Origin: an uncultured Cyclobacteriaceae bacterium
GTDB lineage: Bacteria; Bacteroidota; Bacteroidia; Cytophagales; Cyclobacteriaceae
Length of the DNA: 64,000 nucleotides
Direction of reading: 5' to 3'
Assembly (NCBI GenBank): GCA_947492745.1
Contig: CANLOE010000015.1
Location: forward strand, 17,697-81,696
The translations under genes and the position numbers were made by a program. The notes beneath the pieces are model-generated. The model saw nothing but the letters and a program-made list of their open reading frames with translations. It ran no database searches and was not told where the DNA came from. This document shows, one piece after another, positions 53,481 to 63,087 of the stretch (its first letter is position 1; each line of letters begins with the position of its first letter).

Positions 53481-54725
53481 ATGAATGAAAGGATATTTAA
53501 GAAGTTGAGCATATTGGCAGATGCAGCTAAGTACGATGTATCCTGTGCAAGTAGTGGAAGCCGAAGAAAAAACAGTACAGGAGGATTGGGCAATGCTTCA
53601 AAAATGGGCATATGCCATAGTTATACCGAAGACGGACGCTGTGTATCCCTACTCAAAGTATTAATGACCAACTATTGTATCTACGATTGTGCCTATTGTG
53701 TCAGTAGAAAGAGTAATGATGTACAGCGCATTGGTTTTACAGTGAGGGAGATTGTCGATCTGACCATTCATTTCTACAGGAGAAATTATATTGAGGGCTT
53801 GTTTTTGAGTTCGGGGATTTTTAAAAGTGCCGATGATACCAATGAGCGACTGATCAGGGTGGCGGAATTATTGAGAACGGAGCAGAATTTTCATGGTTAT
53901 ATCCATCTGAAAATCATCCCTGGATGTAGCCCTGAACTGATCCAAAAAGCAGGTACTTATGCGGATAGGCTCAGTATCAATCTAGAGCTACCGACAGAGA
54001 AAAGCCTGAAAAAAATAGCTCCCGAAAAAAATCACAAGAGTGTTTACCAACCGATGAACTTCCTCAAAGAGAGATTGGTCCAGTCGAAGGAAGAGCGAAA
54101 GAAATACCGTAAATCACCGTTATTCGCGCCGGGGGGACAAAGCACTCAATTTGTAGTGGGCGCCTCCCCTGAGAACGATAAAGAGATTCTTTCTCTGGCC
54201 TCTAGCCTCTATCGCGACCAACAACTGAGAAGGGTCTACTACTCGGGTTATATCCCTATCGAAACGGATAGCAGGATACCCATGATCCAACAGCCTCCAC
54301 TGGTCAGGGAACACCGCTTGTACCAAGCGGATTGGCTCTTACGCTTCTATGGTTTTTCAGTCGATGAGATAGTACCCGATCAATATCCCGATCTGGATAC
54401 ACAGATAGATCCCAAACTGGCCTATGCACTGAGGTATTTTCATCTTTTTCCTGTCGATGTCAACACAGCGGACTATGAAATGATTCTCAAAGTACCCGGT
54501 ATCGGACTGAAATCAGCACAAATGATCATAAAAACCCGGAAGTTCGGTAAGTTGAGCTTTGCCCACTTGAAAAAAATGGGAATCGCCATGAACAGGGCAA
54601 AATACTTTCTGCACCTACCTTCTACTTTTATCCGTCCTCAATATACGCCTAAGGATATCAAGTCACATATTCTTTTGGGCAATCGTAAACCTCAACAGCA
54701 GTTGACACTTTTTGGAAATCCATGA
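53481..54725 (+). CDS. Putative DNA modification/repair radical SAM protein
   Basis: 414 aa. Radical SAM motif C66-x3-C70-x2-C73 (YCIYDCAYC); GGLGNASKMGICHSYTEDGR before it and a helix-hairpin-helix near the C terminus (ILKVPGIGLKSAQMIIKTRK) that suggests DNA binding. This is the TIGR03916-type protein, always found beside a DUF4130 protein as here. Start ATG 53481 (an upstream GTG adds five residues). The stop overlaps the next start (ATGA), so translation is coupled. The exact lesion or base acted on is unknown. Confidence 0.9.
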   Translation: MNERIFKKLSILADAAKYDVSCASSGSRRKNSTGGLGNASKMGICHSYTEDGRCVSLLKVLMTNYCIYDCAYCVSRKSNDVQRIGFTVREIVDLTIHFYRRNYIEGLFLSSGIFKSADDTNERLIRVAELLRTEQNFHGYIHLKIIPGCSPELIQKAGTYADRLSINLELPTEKSLKKIAPEKNHKSVYQPMNFLKERLVQSKEERKKYRKSPLFAPGGQSTQFVVGASPENDKEILSLASSLYRDQQLRRVYYSGYIPIETDSRIPMIQQPPLVREHRLYQADWLLRFYGFSVDEIVPDQYPDLDTQIDPKLAYALRYFHLFPVDVNTADYEMILKVPGIGLKSAQMIIKTRKFGKLSFAHLKKMGIAMNRAKYFLHLPSTFIRPQYTPKDIKSHILLGNRKPQQQLTLFGNP

Positions 54726-55501
54726 TGATGCGCAGTACTATCGACTACTCTTATGACGGCTCCTATGTCGGATTGATGACCGTTATTTTCGAAATATATA
54801 AAGGCAAACAAAGCCCTCGTTCCATCACCTCCGAAGGCAGATTGACCAATGACCTTTTTACCCAATATCAATTTGTACCCACTGAAGAAAGACAAGCGAC
54901 CAGGGTCTTAAAAGCACTAAGAAAGAAAATGACTACTGTAGGCATGGCCAACCTGTTCAAAGCATATCTATCCGAACAACAGGGAGTGGAGCTACAGATT
55001 TATCAAATGGTCAGGTACGTGTTTTCTCAGAAGATGAATGTAGAATCTGATTTCAGAAAGCCGTATATTCTTCTTGTAAAGCAACTGGCAAGAAAAGTAG
55101 ACAGAGAAGTACACCGTATGCATGCTTTTGTCCGTTTTCAAAAGACCAAGGACAACCTTTTTGCCGCGACCATAGACCCCGATTTTAATGTTATACCACT
55201 TATAGGTACGCACTTTGAAAAAAGATATGCAGATCAAAAATGGATAATCTATGACGTTACCAGACAACTGGGGTTATACTATGATATGACCGATTTGAAG
55301 ACAATCCACCTGGAACAGGCCTACCTAACCTCAGAGAAGAGAATAAATCGGGAATGTTTATCAGAAGGGGAGGCAGACTGGGAACATTTGTGGAAGACCT
55401 ACTTTGATGCCACCAATATCAAAGAGCGGAAGAATACAAGATTACATTTACAGCACCTACCCAAACGGTATTGGAAATTTCTTCCCGAGAAGACCTTCTG
55501 A
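54722..55501 (+). CDS. DUF4130 (TIGR03915) putative DNA repair protein
   Basis: 259 aa. DREVHRMHAFVRFQKTKDNL (about 121-140) and the ending LPKRYWKFLPE are the signature of TIGR03915, in some bacteria fused to a uracil-DNA glycosylase domain. That fusion and its invariable pairing with the radical SAM protein suggest base-damage processing. It starts by an ATGA overlap with the upstream gene. Confidence 0.88.
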   Translation: MMMRSTIDYSYDGSYVGLMTVIFEIYKGKQSPRSITSEGRLTNDLFTQYQFVPTEERQATRVLKALRKKMTTVGMANLFKAYLSEQQGVELQIYQMVRYVFSQKMNVESDFRKPYILLVKQLARKVDREVHRMHAFVRFQKTKDNLFAATIDPDFNVIPLIGTHFEKRYADQKWIIYDVTRQLGLYYDMTDLKTIHLEQAYLTSEKRINRECLSEGEADWEHLWKTYFDATNIKERKNTRLHLQHLPKRYWKFLPEKTF

Positions 55502-55554
55502 ATTATGCTAAAGAAAACAGTGTGATCTAAACTATATAGGATGTCATAAATCAG

Positions 55555-55606
55555 CATGTTTTCGTGGGTTAATCGTAGCAGTGCTACGATTAACCCACGA
55601 AACATG
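55555..55606. repeat. Long near-perfect hairpin behind the repair pair
   Basis: About 25-bp stem: GTGGGTTAATCGTAGCA and its exact complement separated by a single G, extended outward by GAAACATG pairing with one bulged T. No U tract, so probably the core of another decayed MITE (ATAAATCAG before it and ACCGGTTCGAAG after it echo family B) rather than a terminator. Confidence 0.8.
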
Positions 55607-55752
55607 TCCACCTTACCGGTTCGAAGTTTTTGAAGTTGTAGCTGAAGGGGCAAGTGTATGATACAGGTTTAATGGTAGGAAAATCGCTCAGAAGAGTGGA
55701 CCGAGCATATACCATCATTTTTGTCTCCCTTCTGCGATGGAGAATCTATGGT

Positions 55753-56007
55753 CTAATTGTTATGCTCACCTTTCCTGTCCATAGTCAGTATTTGATGGCC
55801 TTTGGCATCTTCTATCCAACAGGAGATACGATGGTCATATCGAATCATATCTTTAGCAAAAGCTTTTGCTGATTTGATGTCATCAAAATAAGTATATAAC
55901 TCTCCTTGACCAAGATAGGGTTCACCATCTATATCCAATACTATTCCAGTCTTCTGCTCCATCTGTCCTACGGCATAGTTATGCTTTTCTTTTCTCCTCT
56001 TATCCAT
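55753..56007 (-). CDS. Small conserved-looking hypothetical protein
   Basis: 84 aa from ATG 56007. ELYTYFDDIKSAKAFAKDMI then a YDHRISCWIEDAKG strand suggests a small alpha/beta protein. The longer frame to 56055 adds 16 hydrophobic residues and is less likely. No family recognised. Confidence 0.5.
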   Translation of the reverse strand: MDKRRKEKHNYAVGQMEQKTGIVLDIDGEPYLGQGELYTYFDDIKSAKAFAKDMIRYDHRISCWIEDAKGHQILTMDRKGEHNN

Positions 56008-56221
56008 AAAACCAATATTAGTAAAGATAAATAAATGTGTTATGCAATACTTCAAAAAAACTTTTGGGCATCACCTATCTTTTTCGGTACGGATACAGAC
56101 AAAATCTAATTCACGGGTTTTTCAGGATATAAATCAATAGTCGATCTGCTTTATGAAAATCATGGTTTTGTAGGTCATGTAGAACCATGCAGCTTACTTT
56201 TTTCGCTATCAAGGGTATTTC

Positions 56222-56310
56222 AACCCGGATCATGCATTGAAAAATCTACTGCGGATCTAATACAAATTTAGGTTTCAACTGTCGTATAAGATTCCTCGGG
56301 TCATGTTGTG
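56222..56310 (-). repeat. Broken composite: end of family B copy 8 joined to part of family A
   Basis: Starts with the minus-strand family B end AACCCGGATCATGCATTG to GCGGATCTAA (56260), then TACAAATTTAGGTTTCAACTG, the LEFT end of family A. In the other three composites the family A RIGHT end faces this side of B. Family A therefore lies in the opposite orientation at the same B position. Homology is lost after about 56310. Confidence 0.8.
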
Positions 56311-56472
56311 CTATTTTTTCCTATTGAATCTCTATTTCATACTGGATTCAATAAAATACCACGTTTTTTACCTATTTTAGAGAAAAGTCTACAACCTCAT
56401 CATGAGATAGAGCCATAGGAGAGAAGGCATAGCTTCAGCTATGGTAATAATAGATCAACGTGAAGGTACCTT

Positions 56473-57696
56473 GTGTTTTTACTGATTTTATCAAACCTTA
56501 GAACGTCTAATACATCTAGGTTTGTTGCTCACCCAGAATATTCGGACGTGTACATATCCCCCAGAAATAGACAGCACCTCGGTAAGGTATTTCCTTTGGC
56601 TTTTTCATGGCTGATTTTCGGTTTTATCTACGCCCTACTGGAAAAAGGGATTATAGGTGATGCCACTCATTATCCCTCGACCAATACTACTTACGCTTTT
56701 GGATATTCGCTTCCCATCATTCTCATCTCATCTTCGATAGCGGGACTTCTACACGGTTTTGCGGAGGTATACCTTTTACGGGACCTTTTCGTCGGGAAGA
56801 CCTTTGGAAGAAAACTGTTCCTGAAAAGCCTTATCTATCTCATATTCATTGTCCTTTTTCTATCAACAACAGCTTTGTTCCTAAACTCACTACGATATGC
56901 CATTCCCCTGAATTCTTATGGTAATTTTATCTTTTTGAAGGACTTCATTTCAAGTTTTTCCTTTTGGAGCATTGCCATTTATATCGCTGTTATTACCAGT
57001 ATATGCCTCTTTTTTATAGAGATGAAGAGTAACCTTGGCCAGGGTGTCGTGCTCAACTACCTGATGGGAAGGTATCATCGGCCCAGGGAAGAGGAGAGGG
57101 TGTTTATGTTTTTGGACATGAAGTCTTCTACCCGAATAGCGGAACACCTTGGACATGTTCGCTATTTCGAACTACTAAAGGACTACTATGCCGACATGAC
57201 CGAAGCTATTCTCTCCGCAGAGGGTCAAGTGTACCAATATGTAGGCGATGAAATCGTTATCAGTTGGGCAAAAGATAAAGGTCTGAAAAAAAGTAATTGC
57301 CTCGTTTGCTTTTTTGATATTGAACTGGTATTTCAGCGAAAAAGAGACTTTTATGAGAAAACCTATGGTCTTGTCCCTGCATTCAAAGCAGGCATCCATT
57401 GTGGAAAGGTCACTGCGGGGGAAATAGGTGTTTTGAAAAAAGAGATTATCTATACCGGGGATGTGCTGAATACCACCGCTAGGATACAGGGCTTATGCAA
57501 TTATTATGAGACCACACTTTTGGTCTCTAGAGAGCTGCTCTTTGTACTGCCTCGACAGCACCGGACTCTATTTCATGCTATCGGAGAACTGCAACTTGAA
57601 GGTAAACTAAAGAAAATGGTGCTGTACAGAAAGAGCATCCAGGAAGCCAAAGATACACATCGAAAAGAACTCCTACAGCCCGAAAGAGCTAAGTGA
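56473..57696 (+). CDS. Membrane-bound class III adenylate/guanylate cyclase, paralogue 1
   Basis: 407 aa. About five hydrophobic segments (residues 40-185), then a cyclase homology domain: FMFLDMKSST (first metal Asp), YVGDEIVISWA (second metal Asp), FKAGIHCGKVTAGEIG and GDVLNTTARIQ (Asn/Arg transition-state pair). All catalytic positions seem kept, so it should make cAMP or cGMP; nucleotide choice cannot be told from motifs alone. The start is GTG with no nearby in-frame ATG, so the N terminus is uncertain. A second relative lies at 61503. Confidence 0.85.
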   Translation: MFLLILSNLRTSNTSRFVAHPEYSDVYISPRNRQHLGKVFPLAFSWLIFGFIYALLEKGIIGDATHYPSTNTTYAFGYSLPIILISSSIAGLLHGFAEVYLLRDLFVGKTFGRKLFLKSLIYLIFIVLFLSTTALFLNSLRYAIPLNSYGNFIFLKDFISSFSFWSIAIYIAVITSICLFFIEMKSNLGQGVVLNYLMGRYHRPREEERVFMFLDMKSSTRIAEHLGHVRYFELLKDYYADMTEAILSAEGQVYQYVGDEIVISWAKDKGLKKSNCLVCFFDIELVFQRKRDFYEKTYGLVPAFKAGIHCGKVTAGEIGVLKKEIIYTGDVLNTTARIQGLCNYYETTLLVSRELLFVLPRQHRTLFHAIGELQLEGKLKKMVLYRKSIQEAKDTHRKELLQPERAK

Positions 57697-57844
57697 ATGT
57701 AACAGGACCCAGAGGCCCCATGGAAAATCGATTATGGGCCTGGGACCTCCAAAAAGCGTGATTGCTCCATTGATCTGATAGTATTGTATCAAAAAGGCTA
57801 TGAGGACGGATCAATGGAAGTGGCGTTCTATCCTGAGCTATCTT

Positions 57845-59101
57845 TCATGGGCTGAGGGCTTGCATCAACAGGCCACAGAGATAAGCCCCATAAGTCCCCA
57901 GTGCATATCCAATGACCGCCAGTAGAACGCCGACAGGGGCTAGGCTGGGATGAAAGGCCGCCGCCATCACGGGTGCGGAAGCTGCCCCACCTATGTTGGC
58001 CTTACTGCCTACGGCCAGAAAGAAAAAAGGAGCTTTGATGACCTTAGCGACTACTATCAATAGGCCTGCATGAAATCCCATCCATAAGAGGCCTACCAAG
58101 AAGAAACCTGGGTCTTGAAATATAGCCATCACATCCATTTTCATGCCGATAGAGGCGACCAGTATGAAAATAAAGACCATCCCTACTTTCGATGCGCCGG
58201 CACCCTCTAACTGTCGAAGTCGCGTAAAAGAGAGCAATATGCCCGTAGTGGTGGCCACAACGACAATCCAGAAAAAAGTTTTGTGCAAGCTGAACTGACG
58301 TAGGTAGGGCAGGTGTCCATCGATAAGCGGAGCAAGGGTGTCCGCTAGGTAATGCGCTAGGCCCGTGGCACCGAAGGCGATGCCCAATATCAACATCAGG
58401 TCCGTCAAGCTTGGGTTTCTGGCCGTTTTGAGGGCATAGGCTTCCATTTTTTCTTTCATCGTATCGATAGAGCTACTATCTGCCTTGAAAAAAGCGTCGA
58501 TACGCGCAGTTTTGCCGATACCCAACAACAAAGCTGCCATCCACAGTTCTGCTACGATGATGTCTACGGTTATACTTGCCGAGTACAGCGCAGCGCTGGG
58601 TTCGAAGAGCTCATACATAGCAGCCTGATTGGCTCCACCACCGATCCAACTACCCGCAATGGAGGCCATACCGCGCCAGACAGCATCCGGTCCCACTCCA
58701 CCTACGATAGATGGATCGATAAATGAAGTCAGTAGTATGGCCAGTGGGCCTCCTATAATCACGCCCACTGTTGCTGTCAAGAACATGATCAAGGCTTTGG
58801 GACCTAGCCGAACAAATTCCTTCAGGTCGACACTTAAGGTCAGCAGTACCAAACAGGCAGGTAGCAGATAACGGGAAGCAACAAAATACAACTGCGATTT
58901 TTCCGGGTCTACCCATCCAAAAGTGTTCAGTAGTGAGGGAAGGAAGTAGCACAGAAGAATGACGGGTACAAACCGATAGAAACGCTGCCATAGCGGATGA
59001 TTACTGGATGCGGTCTTGAAAATCAAAGCAAGTATGACCATCAGTATGCCGAAAATAACGGCATCATTTTGCAGTACTACAACTTCGGCATTGGTATTCA
59101 T
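57845..59101 (-). CDS. DUF819-family polytopic membrane protein
   Basis: 418 aa, about ten helices. SIAGSWIGGGANQAAMYELF and SKANIGGAASAPVMAAAFHP are the paired glycine-rich signatures of DUF819 (YjcL-like), a family related in fold to carboxylate transporters. Full length. Substrate unknown. Confidence 0.88.
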   Translation of the reverse strand: MNTNAEVVVLQNDAVIFGILMVILALIFKTASSNHPLWQRFYRFVPVILLCYFLPSLLNTFGWVDPEKSQLYFVASRYLLPACLVLLTLSVDLKEFVRLGPKALIMFLTATVGVIIGGPLAILLTSFIDPSIVGGVGPDAVWRGMASIAGSWIGGGANQAAMYELFEPSAALYSASITVDIIVAELWMAALLLGIGKTARIDAFFKADSSSIDTMKEKMEAYALKTARNPSLTDLMLILGIAFGATGLAHYLADTLAPLIDGHLPYLRQFSLHKTFFWIVVVATTTGILLSFTRLRQLEGAGASKVGMVFIFILVASIGMKMDVMAIFQDPGFFLVGLLWMGFHAGLLIVVAKVIKAPFFFLAVGSKANIGGAASAPVMAAAFHPSLAPVGVLLAVIGYALGTYGAYLCGLLMQALSP

Positions 59102-59704
59102 AAGAAACTGTTTTGAACGAAGGCAATCTCAAATATACTAAATCGTTAATGATATCGGACACACTTACAAAGAATTCCCTTTTCAGAGGGGAGGTGGAGA
59201 CTATTTTGAAATAAATATTATCCAATACCACGGGTACTATTGTAGTAGTTCCATAGATTAATCATGAAAGGTCACTAGCGTTGGCCTAAGTTGGATTTTA
59301 TGTCTAATTCGCTTGCCTTTCAGGTAGATATAGCTTCAGGTATCAAAAGGTCGGGATTTCCGAAAGTGTCTTTTACCGGGGATAATAGGAGATTAGCCTA
59401 CAGGTTTTTGAACCTTAAGCTACGGTACAACGTTTACTATTTATAGATAGTAAGACTAAAAATACTCCACTTATTACTTTTACCCGATTATTTTCACATC
59501 TATCTTTTCTTACTTTTTAATAAATTATCAGAAAGATGATTATATCGAAGGAAAGAAGTTTTAAATCGCTTATCTTAATGAGATTCATTACTTGTCCATG
59601 ATAGTTCAAAGGCTGGAATGCTTCTCAAAGTGTCATAGGAAAGTGATGATTTGTAACACAAATACGGTCTATAGAATATACATTTATTTACTAAATCAGT
59701 GCCA
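59102..59704. other. Upstream region of rpoD
   Basis: About 600 bp. Contains a family D end fragment (GGAGACTATTTTGAAAT, 59197-59212). No RNA gene found. AT-rich in the last 250 bp, presumably the rpoD promoter. Confidence 0.45.
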
Positions 59705-60568
59705 ATGAGACAGCTAAAGATAACAAAACAGATTACCAATCGCGAAACACAGTCTTTGGATAAGTACCTACAGGAGATTTCCAAGGTAGATTTAATTACG
59801 GCAGAGGAAGAAGTAACCCTTGCCAAAAAAATTCGCGATGGCGATCAGATTGCCTTGGAGAAAATGGTCAAAGCCAATTTGCGTTTTGTTATTTCCGTAG
59901 CTAAACAATATCAGAATAAAGGGCTGGCTTTGGGAGACCTGATCAATGAAGGTAACTTGGGTTTGGTAAAAGCTGCCGGCAAGTTCGATGAGACAAGGGG
60001 GTTCAAATTCATCTCCTATGCCGTGTGGTGGATACGCCAGTCGATAATGCAGGCTTTGGCAGAACAATCCAGAATAGTACGCCTACCACTGAACAGGGTG
60101 AGTTCCATAAATCAAATATCCAGAAAATTCTCCGAACTGGAGCAGAAGTTCCAGCGTGACCCTACTTCCGGCGAACTGGCAGAGGAACTGGAGGTCACAG
60201 AAGACGAAATAGCCAGTAACCTCAAGATATCCAACCGTCACGTATCTATGGATACTCCTTTTGTCAGTGGTGAACAGAACAGCCTATTGGATGTCCTGGA
60301 AGACGATAAAATAGATACACCTGACTCCGATTTGATGGCGGATTCCCTACGTAACGAAATCCAGAGAGCCCTTTCTTCACTAACGCAAAGAGAATCCGAT
60401 ACCATTTGCGCGTATTATGGACTCAATGGCTCCGCACCAATGAATCTAGAGGAAATCGGTGAGAAATTCGGTATAACCAGAGAGCGTGTACGTCAGATAA
60501 AAGAAAAAGCTACAAGAAGGCTCAGGCATACTTCGAGAAGTAAAGCATTAAAATCCTACCTCGGTTAG
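59705..60568 (+). CDS. rpoD: Primary sigma factor RpoD (sigma-70)
   Basis: 287 aa, the short form usual in Bacteroidota (no region 1.1 or non-conserved insert). [20 protein letters not shown] at the N terminus, region 2 ([40 protein letters not shown]), region 3, and region 4 ([19 protein letters not shown], [20 protein letters not shown]). ATG 59705 matches the family start exactly. A hairpin spans the stop codon. Confidence 0.97.
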   Translation: MRQLKITKQITNRETQSLDKYLQEISKVDLITAEEEVTLAKKIRDGDQIALEKMVKANLRFVISVAKQYQNKGLALGDLINEGNLGLVKAAGKFDETRGFKFISYAVWWIRQSIMQALAEQSRIVRLPLNRVSSINQISRKFSELEQKFQRDPTSGELAEELEVTEDEIASNLKISNRHVSMDTPFVSGEQNSLLDVLEDDKIDTPDSDLMADSLRNEIQRALSSLTQRESDTICAYYGLNGSAPMNLEEIGEKFGITRERVRQIKEKATRRLRHTSRSKALKSYLG

Positions 60569-60575
60569 AGGTAGG
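60555..60575 (+). other. Hairpin spanning the rpoD stop codon
   Basis: CCTACCTC-GGTTA-GAGGTAGG, a perfect 8-bp stem; the stop TAG lies at the loop/stem junction. No U tract follows, so it is more likely an mRNA 3'-stabilising structure or partial terminator. Confidence 0.6.
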
Positions 60576-60653
60576 AAATATCACTATCTATTCGACAATA
60601 TGACATATAGCTCAAAACAATAGAATGATCAAGAGAGTAACTTTATTGGCCAC

Positions 60654-61010
60654 CTAGTCCTCTAGAGGAGCTTCCTTCTTTTCTATGCGGAGTAGAAACT
60701 GCTTATCCATGGTAAAAACATAAAGAGCTTCTTCTGTTAACTCGGATGCCTTAGCGGATTGTTGCAGTATAATGAGTAATTCTTTAGCGACTACCGAAGT
60801 TTTGATATTATTGATAGCCTTTCCCTTATATACTTCCATAGTAAAGGAGTACCCTCCCTTTTGCTTAGGGTCGATATCACGAAACTCGTGATTGGAAAAC
60901 TTATACTCTTGACTGCCTTGTTCAGCATCTACCATTAACTTCAGAATAGCGGGACGATACTTGTTCCATAAGTAAATGTACTTGTGATCGCTTGCTGTTA
61001 GGTCTGCCAT
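60654..61010 (-). CDS. Conserved hypothetical protein
   Basis: 118 aa, soluble, mixed alpha/beta (KYIYLWNKYRPAILKLMVDA, GYSFTMEVYKGKAINNIKTS, AKELLIILQQSAKASEL). Charged and well-formed with an ATG start; no motif recognised. Convergent with rpoD. Confidence 0.6.
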   Translation of the reverse strand: MADLTASDHKYIYLWNKYRPAILKLMVDAEQGSQEYKFSNHEFRDIDPKQKGGYSFTMEVYKGKAINNIKTSVVAKELLIILQQSAKASELTEEALYVFTMDKQFLLRIEKKEAPLED

Positions 61011-61502
61011 TTTTTTGGATTGTAAGTTAAATTTTTAATTATAAATGTCCCTAAATTAGACTTTGGAAAGTTACGAATAGGAGTTGAGAATTACCTTATA
61101 AAAGTGAAATAGTATTTAGAAGTGTCATTAAAAATTCCAATTTATCGAAAAATAGGTTATTTTCCCTTTTTTTGAATGGATTTCATCGTACATGAATTGT
61201 CTTCTATGATTCCTTTTCGATAATGTATTTCTTGAGTAACTTTCCCGACAGGTGCAGATTTTGTATTCAAAAGAGCGGAAAGCAGTTGTTGTGCGACTAT
61301 ATCTTGTATAAAAGAATAGAAAGTAGTGTTCGCAAGAAACATTCTACTCTTGTACTTGGAGCTGTTGACCTTGTTGATTTGGCTGTGAACGCATTGTTTT
61401 TAGACCAATCCGACATCGGCAAAAAGAGCAGACCTGTATGGAACAGGGGGTGTCCCTGATTCGAAAGCCCCAAAGACAGAAAATCGAAGAAACAATGTTT
61501 TC
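61011..61502. other. Intergenic region before the second cyclase
   Basis: About 490 bp. Short open frames on both strands overlap one another (61157-61459) and have no RBS or motif; not called. No repeat family copy. Confidence 0.45.
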
Positions 61503-62663
61503 ATGACCTCTAAAGTAGACTATACTTTCGAAGCTCGAAGGTTCACCTATAAGTATCCTTTGCTCACAGCTATTACAACGCAGGTCAACTTTTGGTTATT
61601 TGCATTTCTTTTGTTGTCCGTTATACTATACTTCGACGCCAAGGCCATAAGTATTGGGCATAGCTTGGATATTCCCGTAAAACTTGGTCCCAGTATAATC
61701 ACGGCCGTATCTTTGGCCATTTTTTATGGTATTATCCTTGGTATTATGGATTATTACCTAAAAGACAAGTGGTCCGAAGGGAAACCATTGGGCATGCTCA
61801 CGTTTATTAAGGGTATTTTCTATGCCCTCCTGACCATATTGATGTTCGGCGTGCTCCGCCACAGTGTTTGGGGCCATATCATTATCCCTATATTCTTTGA
61901 CGGCGTATCACCCATCATTAACGAAACTGCTTGGAGGTACTATTTTTACATCACGGCAGTGTATACTTTCTGTATGGGTTTTGTAGTTAGTTTTATACTA
62001 CAGATCAACAAAAGGTTCGGACCCGGTATCTTACTTCCCGTTTTACTCGGAAAGTACCGAGAGCCTCAGGAGGAAGAACGGATATTTATGTTTTTTGACC
62101 TTCAGTCCTCTACCCGGCACGCAGAAAAACTCGGCCATTTGAAGTACAGCGAACTACTTCGAGAGTGCTTTCTGGACATCAATAGGATATCCTTGAAGTA
62201 TCATGCCGAGATATATCAGTATGTGGGAGATGAAGTAGTACTCTGTTGGCCTATCAACAGAAAAATCGACCCTACCATTTGTCTTTCTTTCTACTTTGCC
62301 TGTCGGGAAAACTTTGATAAACACAAAGATAGGTATATGGAAAAGTACGGTATTCTTCCCATCTTCAAAGCGGGAATACACTTGGGCTGGGTTACGGGTG
62401 TGGAAGTAGGTAACATCAAAAGAGAACTGGCCTACCATGGAGATACGCTCAACGTAGCGGCCAGGATACAGAGTAAATGCAATGAATTCAACTGTAGCCC
62501 GCTGATATCGGAAGTATTGGCGGACTCACTGGACTGGAACCATACTTACCATAAAGAGTGCGTGGGAACGGTCACCCTAAAAGGTAGACAGGCTTCCATG
62601 ACCATTTACAAAGTGTATAAGGAACCCGGACATAGAGAAGGAAAATCCAAAAAAAGACGATAG
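61503..62663 (+). CDS. Membrane-bound class III adenylate/guanylate cyclase, paralogue 2
   Basis: 386 aa. N-terminal membrane part (about five helices, residues 28-165), then EEERIFMFFDLQSST, YVGDEVVLCWP, FKAGIHLGWVTGVEVG and GDTLNVAARIQSKCNE. Same architecture and linker (LLGKYREPQEEERIF vs LMGRYHRPREEERVF) as the protein at 56473, so the two are paralogues sitting 4 kb apart. Predicted active cyclase; nucleotide unknown. Confidence 0.88.
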   Translation: MTSKVDYTFEARRFTYKYPLLTAITTQVNFWLFAFLLLSVILYFDAKAISIGHSLDIPVKLGPSIITAVSLAIFYGIILGIMDYYLKDKWSEGKPLGMLTFIKGIFYALLTILMFGVLRHSVWGHIIIPIFFDGVSPIINETAWRYYFYITAVYTFCMGFVVSFILQINKRFGPGILLPVLLGKYREPQEEERIFMFFDLQSSTRHAEKLGHLKYSELLRECFLDINRISLKYHAEIYQYVGDEVVLCWPINRKIDPTICLSFYFACRENFDKHKDRYMEKYGILPIFKAGIHLGWVTGVEVGNIKRELAYHGDTLNVAARIQSKCNEFNCSPLISEVLADSLDWNHTYHKECVGTVTLKGRQASMTIYKVYKEPGHREGKSKKRR

Positions 62664-62664
62664 G

Positions 62665-62928
62665 CTATTTTTTATGCTTTTGTGCTGTGTCATTAGGCTC
62701 TTTCTTTGGCCTGGGACCACGAAGGTGTATGATCAGTCCGTTCAGGAAGTTACGTAGTATCTGATCCCCTGCCTCCACATAGTTCGGATGATCCTCATTT
62801 CTGAACATATCGCCCAGAGCTCCCTTGGATATCTTGAAGTCCACTAATTTCAGGATATCAAGTATATCTTCATTACGAAGTTTGTGAGCCACGCGGAGTT
62901 TTTTCAGAATATCGTTATTGGAGAGCAT
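62665..62928 (-). CDS. DUF1456 family protein (single-copy domain)
   Basis: 87 aa. MLSNNDILKKLRVAHKLRNEDILDILKL and a Phe-Lys-Ile-Ser-Lys middle match DUF1456 (YehS); E. coli YehS has two tandem copies, this protein has one plus a basic tail (PRPKKEPNDTAQKHKK). Role unknown. It ends 1 bp from the cyclase stop, convergent. Confidence 0.85.
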   Translation of the reverse strand: MLSNNDILKKLRVAHKLRNEDILDILKLVDFKISKGALGDMFRNEDHPNYVEAGDQILRNFLNGLIIHLRGPRPKKEPNDTAQKHKK

Positions 62929-63087
62929 GCTTTTTTTTGTAAAGTTAAGTATTCCTATCGGAAATTATCCATTAAGTATTTTTATTGTACATCAGTGAAC
63001 CCGTCAATGGGAATGCTTCATAAAGATATCACTCTATCCAAGAAAATATCCTGTCCCATACCAATTGCGCTTGAGTACAAAATGTGA

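Noticed and set aside
11300..56310. Recurring 160-230 bp repeats as CRISPR or as coding IS elements
   Set aside because: They are dispersed, not in arrays with spacers, and carry no transposase frame; terminal inverted repeats and small duplications fit MITE-like elements.
61157..61459. Short frames on both strands before the second cyclase
   Set aside because: They overlap each other, lack RBS and motifs.
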